A DNA stretch of 38,593 bases. It comes from CAYONQ01 sp964405375. GTDB lineage: Bacteria > Planctomycetota > Phycisphaerae > Sedimentisphaerales > Anaerobacaceae. The translations under genes were made by a program, and so were the position numbers. Below are positions 15,822 through 22,906 of the stretch, in pieces (positions within the stretch are counted from its first letter, which is position 1; the number at the start of each line of letters is the position of its first letter). The notes beneath the pieces are model-generated. The model did not search any database. It had not been told where the DNA came from and saw only the letters and a program-made list of their open reading frames with translations. The stretch lies in the NCBI GenBank assembly GCA_964405375.1, contig CAYONQ010000018.1, positions 1 through 38,593 of the forward strand, read 5' to 3'.

Positions 15822-15827
15822 TGTAAA

Positions 15828-15963
15828 TAGTAGTAAGGTCTTTTCTTCTCATTAAGTCTTGGTTTCGGTGAGACAGTTAAGATTTTCATAAGTTCGGAGT
15901 ATATTTTTAGTTGAAAAGCTGTCTCACAAAGACTGAAGCCGTGAAGGGCTTCAGTCTTTTTTT
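15828..15963 (+). ncRNA. Candidate small RNA or attenuated leader, about 135 nt
   Basis: A promoter is followed by 135 nt without a coding frame and then a strong intrinsic terminator. Inside, GTGAGACAG (15868-15876) pairs with CTGTCTCAC (15919-15927) to close a 42-nt AT-rich loop. AGTCTT at 15855-15860 can also pair with AAGACT at 15929-15934, which is the 5' arm of the terminator. The RNA can thus switch between a terminated and a read-through fold. No known RNA family was recognised. It may be an independent sRNA or a leader for the downstream sigma factor gene. Confidence 0.55.
15929..15963 (+). terminator. Intrinsic terminator of the candidate small RNA
   Basis: AAGACTGAAGCC and GGCTTCAGTCTT form a perfect 12-bp stem with a 6-nt loop (gtgaag), followed by TTTTTT. 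This is a textbook Rho-independent terminator. Confidence 0.9.
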
Positions 15964-15997
15964 ATGGGCTTTGCGTGGGCCTCGATTTGCCTGCAGT

Positions 15998-16170
15998 TCA
16001 AACTGACCATCGGTCAGTTTGAGAATGCAAAAATCAAAGTTAAAAATGCAAAACTGCGGAATCCCGACTCTGTCGGGATGGCTATTTTCATTATAGTTTT
16101 ATTCTCCATAATTGTATATCACATAATGGTTTATATCGGTTCTTGGCAATAAATCGGTTGGTTTGAGTAA
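15998..16170. repeat. Dispersed repeat family R1, copy C
   Basis: CAAACTGACC/GGTCAGTTTG with a 3-nt loop (15999-16021), the same AT-rich tract, a GC hairpin in the variant form ATCCCGACtctGTCGGGAT, and the full tail ending GGCAATAAATCGGTT. It matches copy A closely over its whole length. The 5-bp difference in the GC hairpin loop changes the reading frame, so the short open frame over this copy (15964-16152) is not a conserved gene. Confidence 0.85.
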
Positions 16171-16279
16171 TTGGGTTTTTTGTAAAAATCAGGAAAAAAT
16201 AGTGAAAAAAATTGAAAATTAAGGGAACAGAAGGCCGGTTTTGCGCATCTTATCAGGTGGACGTCGGACCGTTGAGAGA

Positions 16280-16816
16280 ATGGAAGAGCATCCGGAGAAA
16301 AGGCGTGATTTGCTCGCCGGGCGGCTAAAGGCGGGCGAGCGTGCAGCGGCAGCCGAGTTCGTTGATATATATTACGAACAGATATATCTGTTTATGAGGA
16401 GACTCGGCCACAGCCGCGAGGGCAGTGAGGACCTGACGCAGGAGACGTTTCTGGCGGCGTGGACCCATATAGGGCAGTTGGGAAGCGGCAAGGCGCTAAA
16501 TGGTTGGCTGTATCGTATTGCCGGCAATGTTTCGAGACGCCACTGGCGCAGATACAAAGGCAGGAAAACAGCCAGTATCGATGGCTTCGATGTGCCGGCT
16601 GGTGAAAGTGAAGACAGGGCGGAGCATTATGAGCAGCTTAGGCGATTGGAAAAGGCCGTTGAGCGACTTCCGATGAGATTGAGACAGGCGGTTGTGTTAC
16701 ATTATATGCAGCAGTTGACTATTTGCCAGGCCGCTGAGGCGGCTGGTGTAAGGGAAGGCACTTTCAAAAGCAGACTGAACAGGGCATTAAAAACATTAAG
16801 AAAACAGGTTATCTGA
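16280..16816 (+). CDS. ECF-type RNA polymerase sigma factor
   Basis: A 178-residue sigma-70 family factor with only regions 2 and 4. Region 2 reads EFVDIYYEQIYLFMRRLG then DLTQETFLAAW (-10 recognition and core binding). Region 4 reads RLPMRLRQAVVLHYMQQLT then GVREGTFKSRLNRALKTL (-35 recognition helix-turn-helix). The ATG at 16280 fits the family start better than the upstream TTG at 16241. Its stop overlaps the start of the next gene by one base (TGATG), so the pair is translationally coupled. Extracytoplasmic sigma factors are usually held by a membrane partner such as the next gene product. Confidence 0.92.
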   Translation: MEEHPEKRRDLLAGRLKAGERAAAAEFVDIYYEQIYLFMRRLGHSREGSEDLTQETFLAAWTHIGQLGSGKALNGWLYRIAGNVSRRHWRRYKGRKTASIDGFDVPAGESEDRAEHYEQLRRLEKAVERLPMRLRQAVVLHYMQQLTICQAAEAAGVREGTFKSRLNRALKTLRKQVI

Positions 16817-17367
16817 TGGAAGAAGAAAAATTGGGGAAATTACTGAGCGAACTGGCGGAGAGAACAGCAGAGCCGGTTCGCCCCGGCCTTGCCGAGGAGA
16901 TAAAACACCATATCCCGCAAAAGTTAGCGCCGCACAGGGTGGGGATGGATACTATCAATATCATAATAGATTTGAGGATAAGTAAATTAGCGGCGGCGGC
17001 GGTGATAATTATTACAATGATATTATTTGGGAGCTTCTTTGGCGGCCGGGGTTCAACGAGCGACGGCGGTATATATCAGAATAGTAAACTACTGATAGAA
17101 TACTGTCTGAGCGGCAGCAGCCCTGACAGAAACGGTGTGCTGGCGGGTGCGTCGAAACTTTACGAGCATCTCGTTCGCAAGGGTGAGGATGTTGTGTATT
17201 ACGGCGACAGCATCGAGCCGGGCGACAGTAATGCGGTGCTGATGCAATGGAAGATTTCCGATGGCGAATACAGGGTAATCTTCGGCGATTTGCGTACAAA
17301 AACGGTGGGGGGCGAAGAGCTAATAAAACTGCAGGCCCGGATGTTGCAGAAAAAAATGAAAAGATGA
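16816..17367 (+). CDS. Single-span membrane protein, putative anti-sigma factor
   Basis: A 183-residue protein with an N-terminal cytoplasmic part (1-56), one membrane segment (about 57-77, LAAAAVIIITMILFGSFFGG) and a C-terminal outer domain. It is coupled to the ECF sigma gene by a one-base overlap, the usual position of an anti-sigma factor. It lacks the zinc-binding HxxxCxxC motif of ZAS-type anti-sigma factors, so the function rests on context. The external domain contains no recognised fold. Planctomycete sigma partners of this shape are common but poorly studied. Confidence 0.7.
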   Translation: MEEEKLGKLLSELAERTAEPVRPGLAEEIKHHIPQKLAPHRVGMDTINIIIDLRISKLAAAAVIIITMILFGSFFGGRGSTSDGGIYQNSKLLIEYCLSGSSPDRNGVLAGASKLYEHLVRKGEDVVYYGDSIEPGDSNAVLMQWKISDGEYRVIFGDLRTKTVGGEELIKLQARMLQKKMKR

Positions 17368-17397
17368 GTATTACGAAAAAAAAGAGGCGTTTATTGC

Positions 17398-17426
17398 TTG
17401 ACTCGCAGAGGACTATGTGGTAAATT
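17398..17426 (+). promoter_or_regulatory. Predicted promoter of the first prepilin-like gene
   Basis: TTGACT (17398-17403) and TAAATT (17421-17426) are 17 nt apart. The -10 lies about 85 nt upstream of the ATG at 17511. AAAAAAAGGAG precedes that start as a strong ribosome binding site. Confidence 0.55.
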
Positions 17427-17510
17427 AGATAAATTACAGGGTTTTGCCGAGGTAGAGAGGCAGAATGATTTTAGAAAGTTTGTTTCAGAAGCAAAAAAAG
17501 GAGCATTATT

Positions 17511-18389
17511 ATGGGCAAACGAAGAGCGTTTACACTGATAGAACTTTTGGTGGTAATCGCCATTATTGCGTTGTTAATGGCGATATTGATGCCTGCACTG
17601 GCGAGGGTGAGGAAGCAGGCGGCGGCGGTTGCCTGCCAGGCCAACCTTAAGCAGTGGGGTCTTTGTTATTCGATGTACACGGATACCTACGGTGGTTATT
17701 ACCCGATGGGTACCGAGAGTGGGCAGAAGGCGTATCAGTGCTGGTTATATGTGCTGCAGCCATACTACAGGGACGGGAAACTGCGTCTTTGCCCGATGGC
17801 CACGAAGCCGATGCCGCGTCGCGACCAACCTGGATATAGGGAGCCCACCACGTCTGAGGCGTTGGGGCCGTTGTGGGGCCCAGTTGGCAGGGCGTGGCGT
17901 GATTATGATACCTCTCCCGGTGCTACGGATTCGGGCTGGATAGAGCCGACCTTTCCCTTCCGTGTGTTAGGAGAGTACACAAGCTATTTGCAGAATGACT
18001 GGGTTCGTAACTGCCAGCGGCCGACCGAAGGGAGGCATTCCAGGCGGGTGAAAAGCGCTGATGTTAAAGATATGTATAAGATACCGCTGATGCTGGACGG
18101 CAAGCAGCATTACGTTGGTGAGCCCTCCGAGGGCAGCTCACCTCCGAGCTACAAAGACGAGCCGGCGGGCTTTGGGACTATGGGGGCTTTCTGCATCGAC
18201 CGACACGACTATGCGATAAATTCAGTTTTTTGTGATGGCTCCGTCAGGGAGATAAATCTCAAGTGCCTGTGGACGTTGAAGTGGAATATGAAGTGGGACT
18301 CGTGCGGCCCTTACACTATCTGCGGGGGTATGACTGCGCTGGATTGGCCGGACTGGATGAGAAGAATTCCACAGTGCGAGCTGGAATGA
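17511..18389 (+). CDS. Type IV prepilin-like protein, planctomycete large-headed type
   Basis: A 292-residue secreted or pilus-like protein. The N-terminus, MGKRRAFTLIELLVVIAII, is a class III signal: a short basic leader, cleavage before Phe7 by prepilin peptidase and methylation, then the hydrophobic helix with conserved Glu. The globular head contains the ASH-like C-terminal region YAINSVFCDGSVREINLK, which corresponds to the N-x-x-F-x-D-G-x-V-x-x-I signature of the DUF1559-type heads abundant in planctomycetes. It sits behind an ECF sigma/partner pair and ends in a strong terminator. The exact role (pseudopilin, adhesin or surface protein) is not known for this family. Confidence 0.85.
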   Translation: MGKRRAFTLIELLVVIAIIALLMAILMPALARVRKQAAAVACQANLKQWGLCYSMYTDTYGGYYPMGTESGQKAYQCWLYVLQPYYRDGKLRLCPMATKPMPRRDQPGYREPTTSEALGPLWGPVGRAWRDYDTSPGATDSGWIEPTFPFRVLGEYTSYLQNDWVRNCQRPTEGRHSRRVKSADVKDMYKIPLMLDGKQHYVGEPSEGSSPPSYKDEPAGFGTMGAFCIDRHDYAINSVFCDGSVREINLKCLWTLKWNMKWDSCGPYTICGGMTALDWPDWMRRIPQCELE

Positions 18390-18407
18390 GCAGCGTATAA
18401 GAGATAT

Positions 18408-18440
18408 AAGAAGGCCGGCCTTGAGGCCGGCCTTCTTTAT
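18408..18440 (+). terminator. Intrinsic terminator after the first prepilin-like gene
   Basis: AAGAAGGCCGGCC and GGCCGGCCTTCTT form a 13-bp perfect stem with a 4-nt loop, followed by TATT. It closes the sigma/prepilin unit. Confidence 0.85.
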
Positions 18441-18557
18441 TGGTTCAAGATTGGAAACAGGTTGTTATTCATGCAGGTCGTCGAAAGATTACAAACGAGC
18501 CGGTCGAGGAGGCATCCGGCGTCGAGATTTTGTCGTCTCAGCGCTGGGAAAGGGCAT

Positions 18558-18755
18558 CTAATTTTGCGGTTTTGCGTTTATCTGGGCGGCCAAGAGGATA
18601 TGTCTCAACCTGTCGATACTGATGTTGTTGAGGTAATCTTCGGTAAAGTCCAGTTTAAATCGTCCTCTGAAGCCCTTTACCCTTCTTTTTAGTTCGTCCC
18701 TGCCTAAAGCGGCGATTGATACTGCTGTCTGTTCGAAATGTTCTCTCGAAGCCAT
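18558..18755 (-). CDS. Small helical protein, conserved planctomycete type (unnamed)
   Basis: A 65-residue protein with a charged N-terminal half (RDELKRRVKGFRGRFKLDF) and a helical C-terminal half (NNISIDRLRHILLAA). From memory, the pattern F-K-L-D-F-T-x-x-Y-L followed by S-x-x-R-L-R-H-I occurs in small stand-alone proteins of planctomycetes; I cannot name the family. AAAAGGAT lies 8-14 nt before the ATG. The gene is the only one between the terminator at 18440 and queA, and its strand is opposite to both neighbours. The size and position would also fit a short regulatory protein. Confidence 0.6.
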   Translation of the reverse strand: MASREHFEQTAVSIAALGRDELKRRVKGFRGRFKLDFTEDYLNNISIDRLRHILLAAQINAKPQN

Positions 18756-18932
18756 AGATCTATCCTTTTGAAAGCCACTCGCCTTAAAATCGGGTCTGCT
18801 ATATTTAGTATCGTTGTCGATACTGAGCTACTTTTGCAGGAAATCCCGTATTGGGGTTCAAACGCCCAAATCGGCCTATTATTGGGCCAAAATTTTTTTG
18901 TCATTTTGCCGATAGTCTGATAACTTTTGGCT
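18756..18932. other. Intergenic stretch upstream of queA
   Basis: AT-rich between the small minus-strand gene and queA. I found no Shine-Dalgarno before the queA start and no clear promoter. Confidence 0.3.
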
Positions 18933-19979
18933 GTGAGAACGGATAGACTAAATTATCACTTACCCGCCGAGCTGATTGCCCAGCAGCCGGCTGATGTTCG
19001 AGGCGATTCGAGATTGCTGGTTTTTAAGCGCCGTAGTGGGGAGCTTGTGGACAGCCGATTTAGCCGACTCGGTGATTTCCTTCTGGGCGGCGATTGTCTT
19101 GTTCTTAACGATACGAAGGTTTTGCCCGCCCGTTTTTTCGCGCATCGAGCCAGTGGAGGTAAAGTTGAAGGGCTGTTTCTGGCTGAGAGTGAAGGGTCTG
19201 TCTGGACGGTGATGCTGAAAGGCGCCCGTAGAGTAAAGCAGGGTGAGGGCATTTATCTAAAAGACAGAGAAAAAAGGGATTTTTGTCGGGCGACAGTACT
19301 GCGGAAGGATGAGGGTATATGCCGGCTGAAGATAGAAATGGATGCAGATGCCGGGACTATCCTTGAGAAAATCGGTTTTCCACCGCTGCCGCCGTATATT
19401 AAACGAGGCGATAACCTCATCGAGGCGGCGATAGACAGCCGGCGGTATCAAACGGTTTATGCGCGGCATAATGGTGCGGTGGCGGCGCCGACGGCGGGGC
19501 TGCATTTTACCGAGGAGCTAATCGAACAACTGAAAGCCAAGCAAGTGAACTTTGCGTATATAACGCTGCACGTAGGGCCGGGGACATTTAAGCCGATAGC
19601 CGCAGATGACCTGGAGGGGCACGAAATCCACAGCGAACGGTTCAGCGTTGATGAAGAAAACGCCCGAATAATAAACACGGCCAAAAGGAAGAGCGGACGA
19701 ATAATCGCTGTCGGCACAACATCGGTGCGTGCGCTGGAGACGGCGGCAGGCGGTTCGGGTGTCGAGGCGGTTAGCGGTGAAACGGGTTTGTTTATCAAAC
19801 CCGGCTATAGATTCAAGATAATCGATGCTATGATAACGAATTTCCACCTGCCGAAATCTTCGCTGCTTGCGCTGGTTGCTGCGTTTGGTGGTCTGGAGAA
19901 AACCATCGCGGCGTACCGGTATGCCATTGAGCAACGATACCGCTTTTATTCTTACGGTGATGCGATGCTGATAATTTAA
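18933..19979 (+). CDS. queA: S-adenosylmethionine:tRNA ribosyltransferase-isomerase
   Basis: A 348-residue enzyme that adds the ribosyl part of S-adenosylmethionine to preQ1 at position 34 of GUN tRNAs, on the way to queuosine. The GTG at 18933 gives MRTDRLNYHLPAELIAQQP, the standard family N-terminus, so I prefer it to the TTG two codons upstream. Other signatures are CLVLNDTKVLPARF, GAVAAPTAGLHFTEEL, LHVGPGTFKPI and the terminal MITNFHLPKSSLLALVAAF. No ribosome binding site is evident, and the gene stands alone, convergent with the Tat hydrolase. Confidence 0.96.
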   Translation: MRTDRLNYHLPAELIAQQPADVRGDSRLLVFKRRSGELVDSRFSRLGDFLLGGDCLVLNDTKVLPARFFAHRASGGKVEGLFLAESEGSVWTVMLKGARRVKQGEGIYLKDREKRDFCRATVLRKDEGICRLKIEMDADAGTILEKIGFPPLPPYIKRGDNLIEAAIDSRRYQTVYARHNGAVAAPTAGLHFTEELIEQLKAKQVNFAYITLHVGPGTFKPIAADDLEGHEIHSERFSVDEENARIINTAKRKSGRIIAVGTTSVRALETAAGGSGVEAVSGETGLFIKPGYRFKIIDAMITNFHLPKSSLLALVAAFGGLEKTIAAYRYAIEQRYRFYSYGDAMLII

Positions 19980-19997
19980 TGTTGCGGAGCTTGCAGT

Positions 19998-20969
19998 TTA
20001 ATCGAAGTTTTTAACAAGTTTGACGCCTTGATTCATCCAGTCCTTGAGGATAGTATCATCTTCGGATGCGCGTTTGGCAATTTTGCGGGTCGCTTTGTCA
20101 ATGTCAATTGTTGCGGTAACAAGCTTTTCCTCGAAAAAGCCGGCCTCTTCGAGCACATTTCCGTCGGGATGGATGATTTTGCTGTTGCCGTGAGACTGTG
20201 AGGGTGAGTGCATATTTTCAGGGTCTGCGGGGGCGTTAGCCATAACGCAATAGATGGTGTTTTCCGTGGCGCGGGCTATGGGCATAGCACGGTAGGCGGA
20301 GAGCTTGTATTCGCTGACCAGTCCGCTCTCGCAACTGCAGAAGTAGCATACCTGTGCGCCGGCGGCTGCGGGCAGACGGACAAGCTCGGGATAGCGGACG
20401 TCGTGACAAATGATAAAGCAGGATTTTACGCCGGCAACGGTATAAATCGGCAGCAGTTTTCCGGGGACGGGCCACTTTTCCGCCAAATGTGTTTTGGCGT
20501 ATCTTCCGCGGACTTTACCACCTTTGTCAATGACCAGAAGCCCATTGTAAAGCCGGTCGTTCTGCCAGTGGGCTGTTCCAAGTATTACGGCGATATTCAG
20601 CCGGCGGGATGCCTCGATGACTTTGGCTTCTCCGTTTTTGAAGTCCTTCGGATTGGCTTTTTTCCAGTATTCGGCGTCGCATTGATAACCACACAGAGTC
20701 GCTTCAGGGAAAGAAACTACATCTGCATTTTCTTTGGAGGCAGCTTCTATCCATTTAAGGATTTTTTGAGTGCTTTTTTCTACGTCCGCATAGGTCAGTA
20801 TTTGACAGGCGGATACGCGGATAGTGTTTTGGGCTTTTTGGGCGGAAGCTTTTTTTGGGCCGGCAGAGGAGGCCAGCTTGCCGGTTCCGGCGGCGATGAC
20901 ACCAGCAGCGGTGAGGGTTCCGAGGGACAGAAACTCACGGCGTGAAATTTTGCTGTGCTTGGGAGACAT
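19998..20969 (-). CDS. Tat-exported carbon-nitrogen hydrolase
   Basis: A 323-residue nitrilase-superfamily hydrolase with an N-terminal twin-arginine signal (SRREFLSLGTLTAAGVIAAG, residues 9-28) and a predicted cleavage around residue 43. The triad is Glu89 in FPEATLCGY, Lys159 in GRYAKTHL and Cys188 in IICHDVRYPEL. The substrate is unknown; N-carbamoyl-type amides and nitriles are the usual choices. Export by Tat suggests folding before transport to the periplasm-like space. It starts 25 bp after the end of the UDP-sugar pyrophosphorylase gene on the same strand, which suggests cotranscription but no obvious shared pathway. Confidence 0.88.
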   Translation of the reverse strand: MSPKHSKISRREFLSLGTLTAAGVIAAGTGKLASSAGPKKASAQKAQNTIRVSACQILTYADVEKSTQKILKWIEAASKENADVVSFPEATLCGYQCDAEYWKKANPKDFKNGEAKVIEASRRLNIAVILGTAHWQNDRLYNGLLVIDKGGKVRGRYAKTHLAEKWPVPGKLLPIYTVAGVKSCFIICHDVRYPELVRLPAAAGAQVCYFCSCESGLVSEYKLSAYRAMPIARATENTIYCVMANAPADPENMHSPSQSHGNSKIIHPDGNVLEEAGFFEEKLVTATIDIDKATRKIAKRASEDDTILKDWMNQGVKLVKNFD

Positions 20970-20994
20970 TCGACTTCTCCTTATGAAATTGCAA

Positions 20995-22422
20995 TCAGGA
21001 CAGATAAATTTTATCCTTCGGTTTAATTTGGGGTATTTGTGTTAATTTTGTTTTTACATCATCTTTTTCCAGCGCGAAGCCGGCAGCGATTTCCAGCGTC
21101 GCATTGATTGAGCCATCGGGTTTTTTGGGTACGGTGCAGCCGGCTGATTCGAGCCAATCGGCTGCGCGGGCAATCATCATCTGCCTTGCGGTATCGGGGC
21201 TGTCGGCGCCGGCGGCATTCTTGACGGGGGCAAACTCTTCGCTCCTTTCCGTCTGCAAGATTATTGACCTTGAGGCCAACGGCAGGGCGTCAAAGATGAA
21301 GGTTTCGAGCTTTATGCCGTTTGGTTCGAGAGGGTCGATGAGACTTGCCTGCCGGTCTATGTGCGGGATTTTTTTTACGGCCCTGTGCAGAGGCAGGGAA
21401 AAGCCGCCGGCGTTTAGTTTTTCAACGAGGCCAGTATTTATAATGTGGATGGCGATACTGCCCAGCCGGAAGAGAAGCGAACCGTCGGGATTTCGTTTCT
21501 CAGCCAATTCTTTAGGTAAATCGCTGTATTCGATGACGGCTACCTTGCCGTCAACTAAACAAAACACGCCGACCTTTTCTTCGGGTCTGGTTTTCACTAC
21601 GGCCTTCGAGGACATCTCTGCCCCATCGAGGGCGTGCAGGCCGATAAAGAGCGGGTCGAAGATGTTTACGAGAGGATTATCGACCTGGAAATAGCTGATA
21701 AGTTCTACGCCGCGTTTGTTCATATCCTCGAGTGCGCCGCTTTGGTAAAGCGCCTTTATGCTTCCGCCGTGGCCGTCCGGCGAACAGCTTATCCTGTCGG
21801 GCCCGGCGAGGAGGATTTCCCCGTCGAAACTGAAATTGGGCAGCGTGCCCTGCTGGAATATAAAGACATCGCTTTTCTTTAGCCCGTAATAATCATTCGA
21901 GCGGAAGATTTCCTCGGTCTCGGCGTGGTTCGAAGGGCTGGTCATAACATACCAGGAACAGACGGCGTGGTATTTTTGCGAGCCGGCGGTGATGGCTTCT
22001 GCAAAGAGCTGAAATAGTGTCTTGTTTTTGACAGGGCTGATTGGCAGATTACCCTTTGGTCCGTCGAATCCGAGCCGGGTTGCCTGTCCACCTGCGACGG
22101 TGAAGGCGGCAACCTTGCCAGTTGATATTAACTGGCTGCCCAAATCCCTGGCCCGGGCGTATTTGTGCCTCTGAGCTGTATCGGTTGGCTGGGGGCTGTA
22201 GAATGGTGCGGGGGCTAAATCGGCAGGCAGAGCAATAGATTCGGATTTTTTGACGAAATTTGCCACCCACTCGTCTATCTTCGAGAAGTCAAGCTGGTCG
22301 ATTTGAGCAAGCAGATTCCGCCTCTGGATGGGGTCCAGCCGCTCCCAGAACGACAAAAGATGGCTCTGATTGTGCTTTTTTAGTAGTTTTTCGACGTTTT
22401 CAGGGGCTTTTTCACTAATCAT
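20995..22422 (-). CDS. UDP-N-acetylhexosamine pyrophosphorylase, eukaryote-type (UDPGP family)
   Basis: A 475-residue nucleotidyltransferase that makes UDP-GlcNAc or a related UDP-sugar from the sugar-1-phosphate and UTP. The N-terminal signature VAGGQATRLGFDGPKG (109-124) is the UTP-binding loop of the UAP1/AGX branch, unlike the GlmU form of most bacteria. CSPDGHGGSIKALYQSG and SYFQVDNPLVNIFDP follow in the family order. The gene heads a minus-strand pair with the Tat hydrolase. GGAA lies about 12 nt before the ATG. UAP-type enzymes occur in some planctomycetes and chlamydiae; the exact acceptor sugar is not settled by sequence. Confidence 0.88.
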   Translation of the reverse strand: MISEKAPENVEKLLKKHNQSHLLSFWERLDPIQRRNLLAQIDQLDFSKIDEWVANFVKKSESIALPADLAPAPFYSPQPTDTAQRHKYARARDLGSQLISTGKVAAFTVAGGQATRLGFDGPKGNLPISPVKNKTLFQLFAEAITAGSQKYHAVCSWYVMTSPSNHAETEEIFRSNDYYGLKKSDVFIFQQGTLPNFSFDGEILLAGPDRISCSPDGHGGSIKALYQSGALEDMNKRGVELISYFQVDNPLVNIFDPLFIGLHALDGAEMSSKAVVKTRPEEKVGVFCLVDGKVAVIEYSDLPKELAEKRNPDGSLLFRLGSIAIHIINTGLVEKLNAGGFSLPLHRAVKKIPHIDRQASLIDPLEPNGIKLETFIFDALPLASRSIILQTERSEEFAPVKNAAGADSPDTARQMMIARAADWLESAGCTVPKKPDGSINATLEIAAGFALEKDDVKTKLTQIPQIKPKDKIYLS

Positions 22423-22502
22423 ACACGCGGTTCCATCTGCAAGGCAATACTAAACATATTGCAAAAATTTTCAAGAATTTAAGAGAATTTGACGAAATTT
22501 TA
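22423..22502. other. Divergent region between uap-like and second prepilin-like genes
   Basis: AT-rich, with AGAATTTGACGAAATTTT near 22484 on the plus strand. I see no strong promoter for the minus-strand gene. Confidence 0.3.
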
Positions 22503-22531
22503 TTGACAATGGCGCTATCTTGTGTTATTAT
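22503..22531 (+). promoter_or_regulatory. Strong sigma-70-like promoter of the second prepilin-like gene
   Basis: TTGACA (22503-22508), 17 nt, TATTAT (22526-22531). This near-consensus promoter lies about 375 nt upstream of the prepilin start, so the message would carry a long leader. Confidence 0.65.
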
Positions 22532-22537
22532 CTACAA

Positions 22538-22906
22538 TAAAGATAGGCAGGTTTAAAAAGCTTATCATAATTTGGAAATGCTATCATACTTAACTGTCAC
22601 ATCATACCTCAAACCTGCCTGCCAAAAATAAATCCTGCTGCTTAGTTCGGTTTACAGTTTTGAGTTGACGATGGATTTGAGCGTAGAGGAGCCGATTACT
22701 TGAGACTTTAGCGATAAAACCCGGTTTTTTGGGCTTGAACCGGCTGTTCTTAAGCAAAAAACAGTAAATTTAACAAGGAGATTCGCAGAAAAGCGGTGTT
22801 TTAGGTCTCTAATGCAGCAATAATTTGGCTGCATCGTTATTAAAGAAATGCGGACTTAAGAGCAGCCGGCTGTGCGAATCTCAAAGATTTGTGAAAGGAG
22901 AAAACG
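22538..22906 (+). promoter_or_regulatory. Long structured 5' leader of the second prepilin-like gene
   Basis: The leader holds AGGCAGGTTT (22545-22554) pairing with AAACCTGCCT (22611-22620), a perfect 10-bp stem. Further on there are CCGGTT/AACCGG (22721-22743) and ATGCAGC/GCTGCAT (about 22812-22834). No start codon with a usable ribosome binding site occurs before AAAGGAG at 22896. This may be a regulatory leader, but I did not recognise a riboswitch consensus, including cyclic-di-GMP types. Confidence 0.5.

Noticed and set aside
15964..16152. Short open frame over repeat copy C ending in a hydrophobic segment
   Set aside because: Copies A and B do not keep this frame, so it is not a gene. 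The hydrophobic tail is a side effect of the AT-rich repeat.
17368..17397. Possible terminator after the anti-sigma-like gene
   Set aside because: There is an A-rich run but no stable stem; transcription may run on into the prepilin-like gene.
20208..20945. A 245-codon plus-strand frame opposite the Tat hydrolase
   Set aside because: Antisense to a clear nitrilase-fold gene with the full triad; no promoter or start context of its own.
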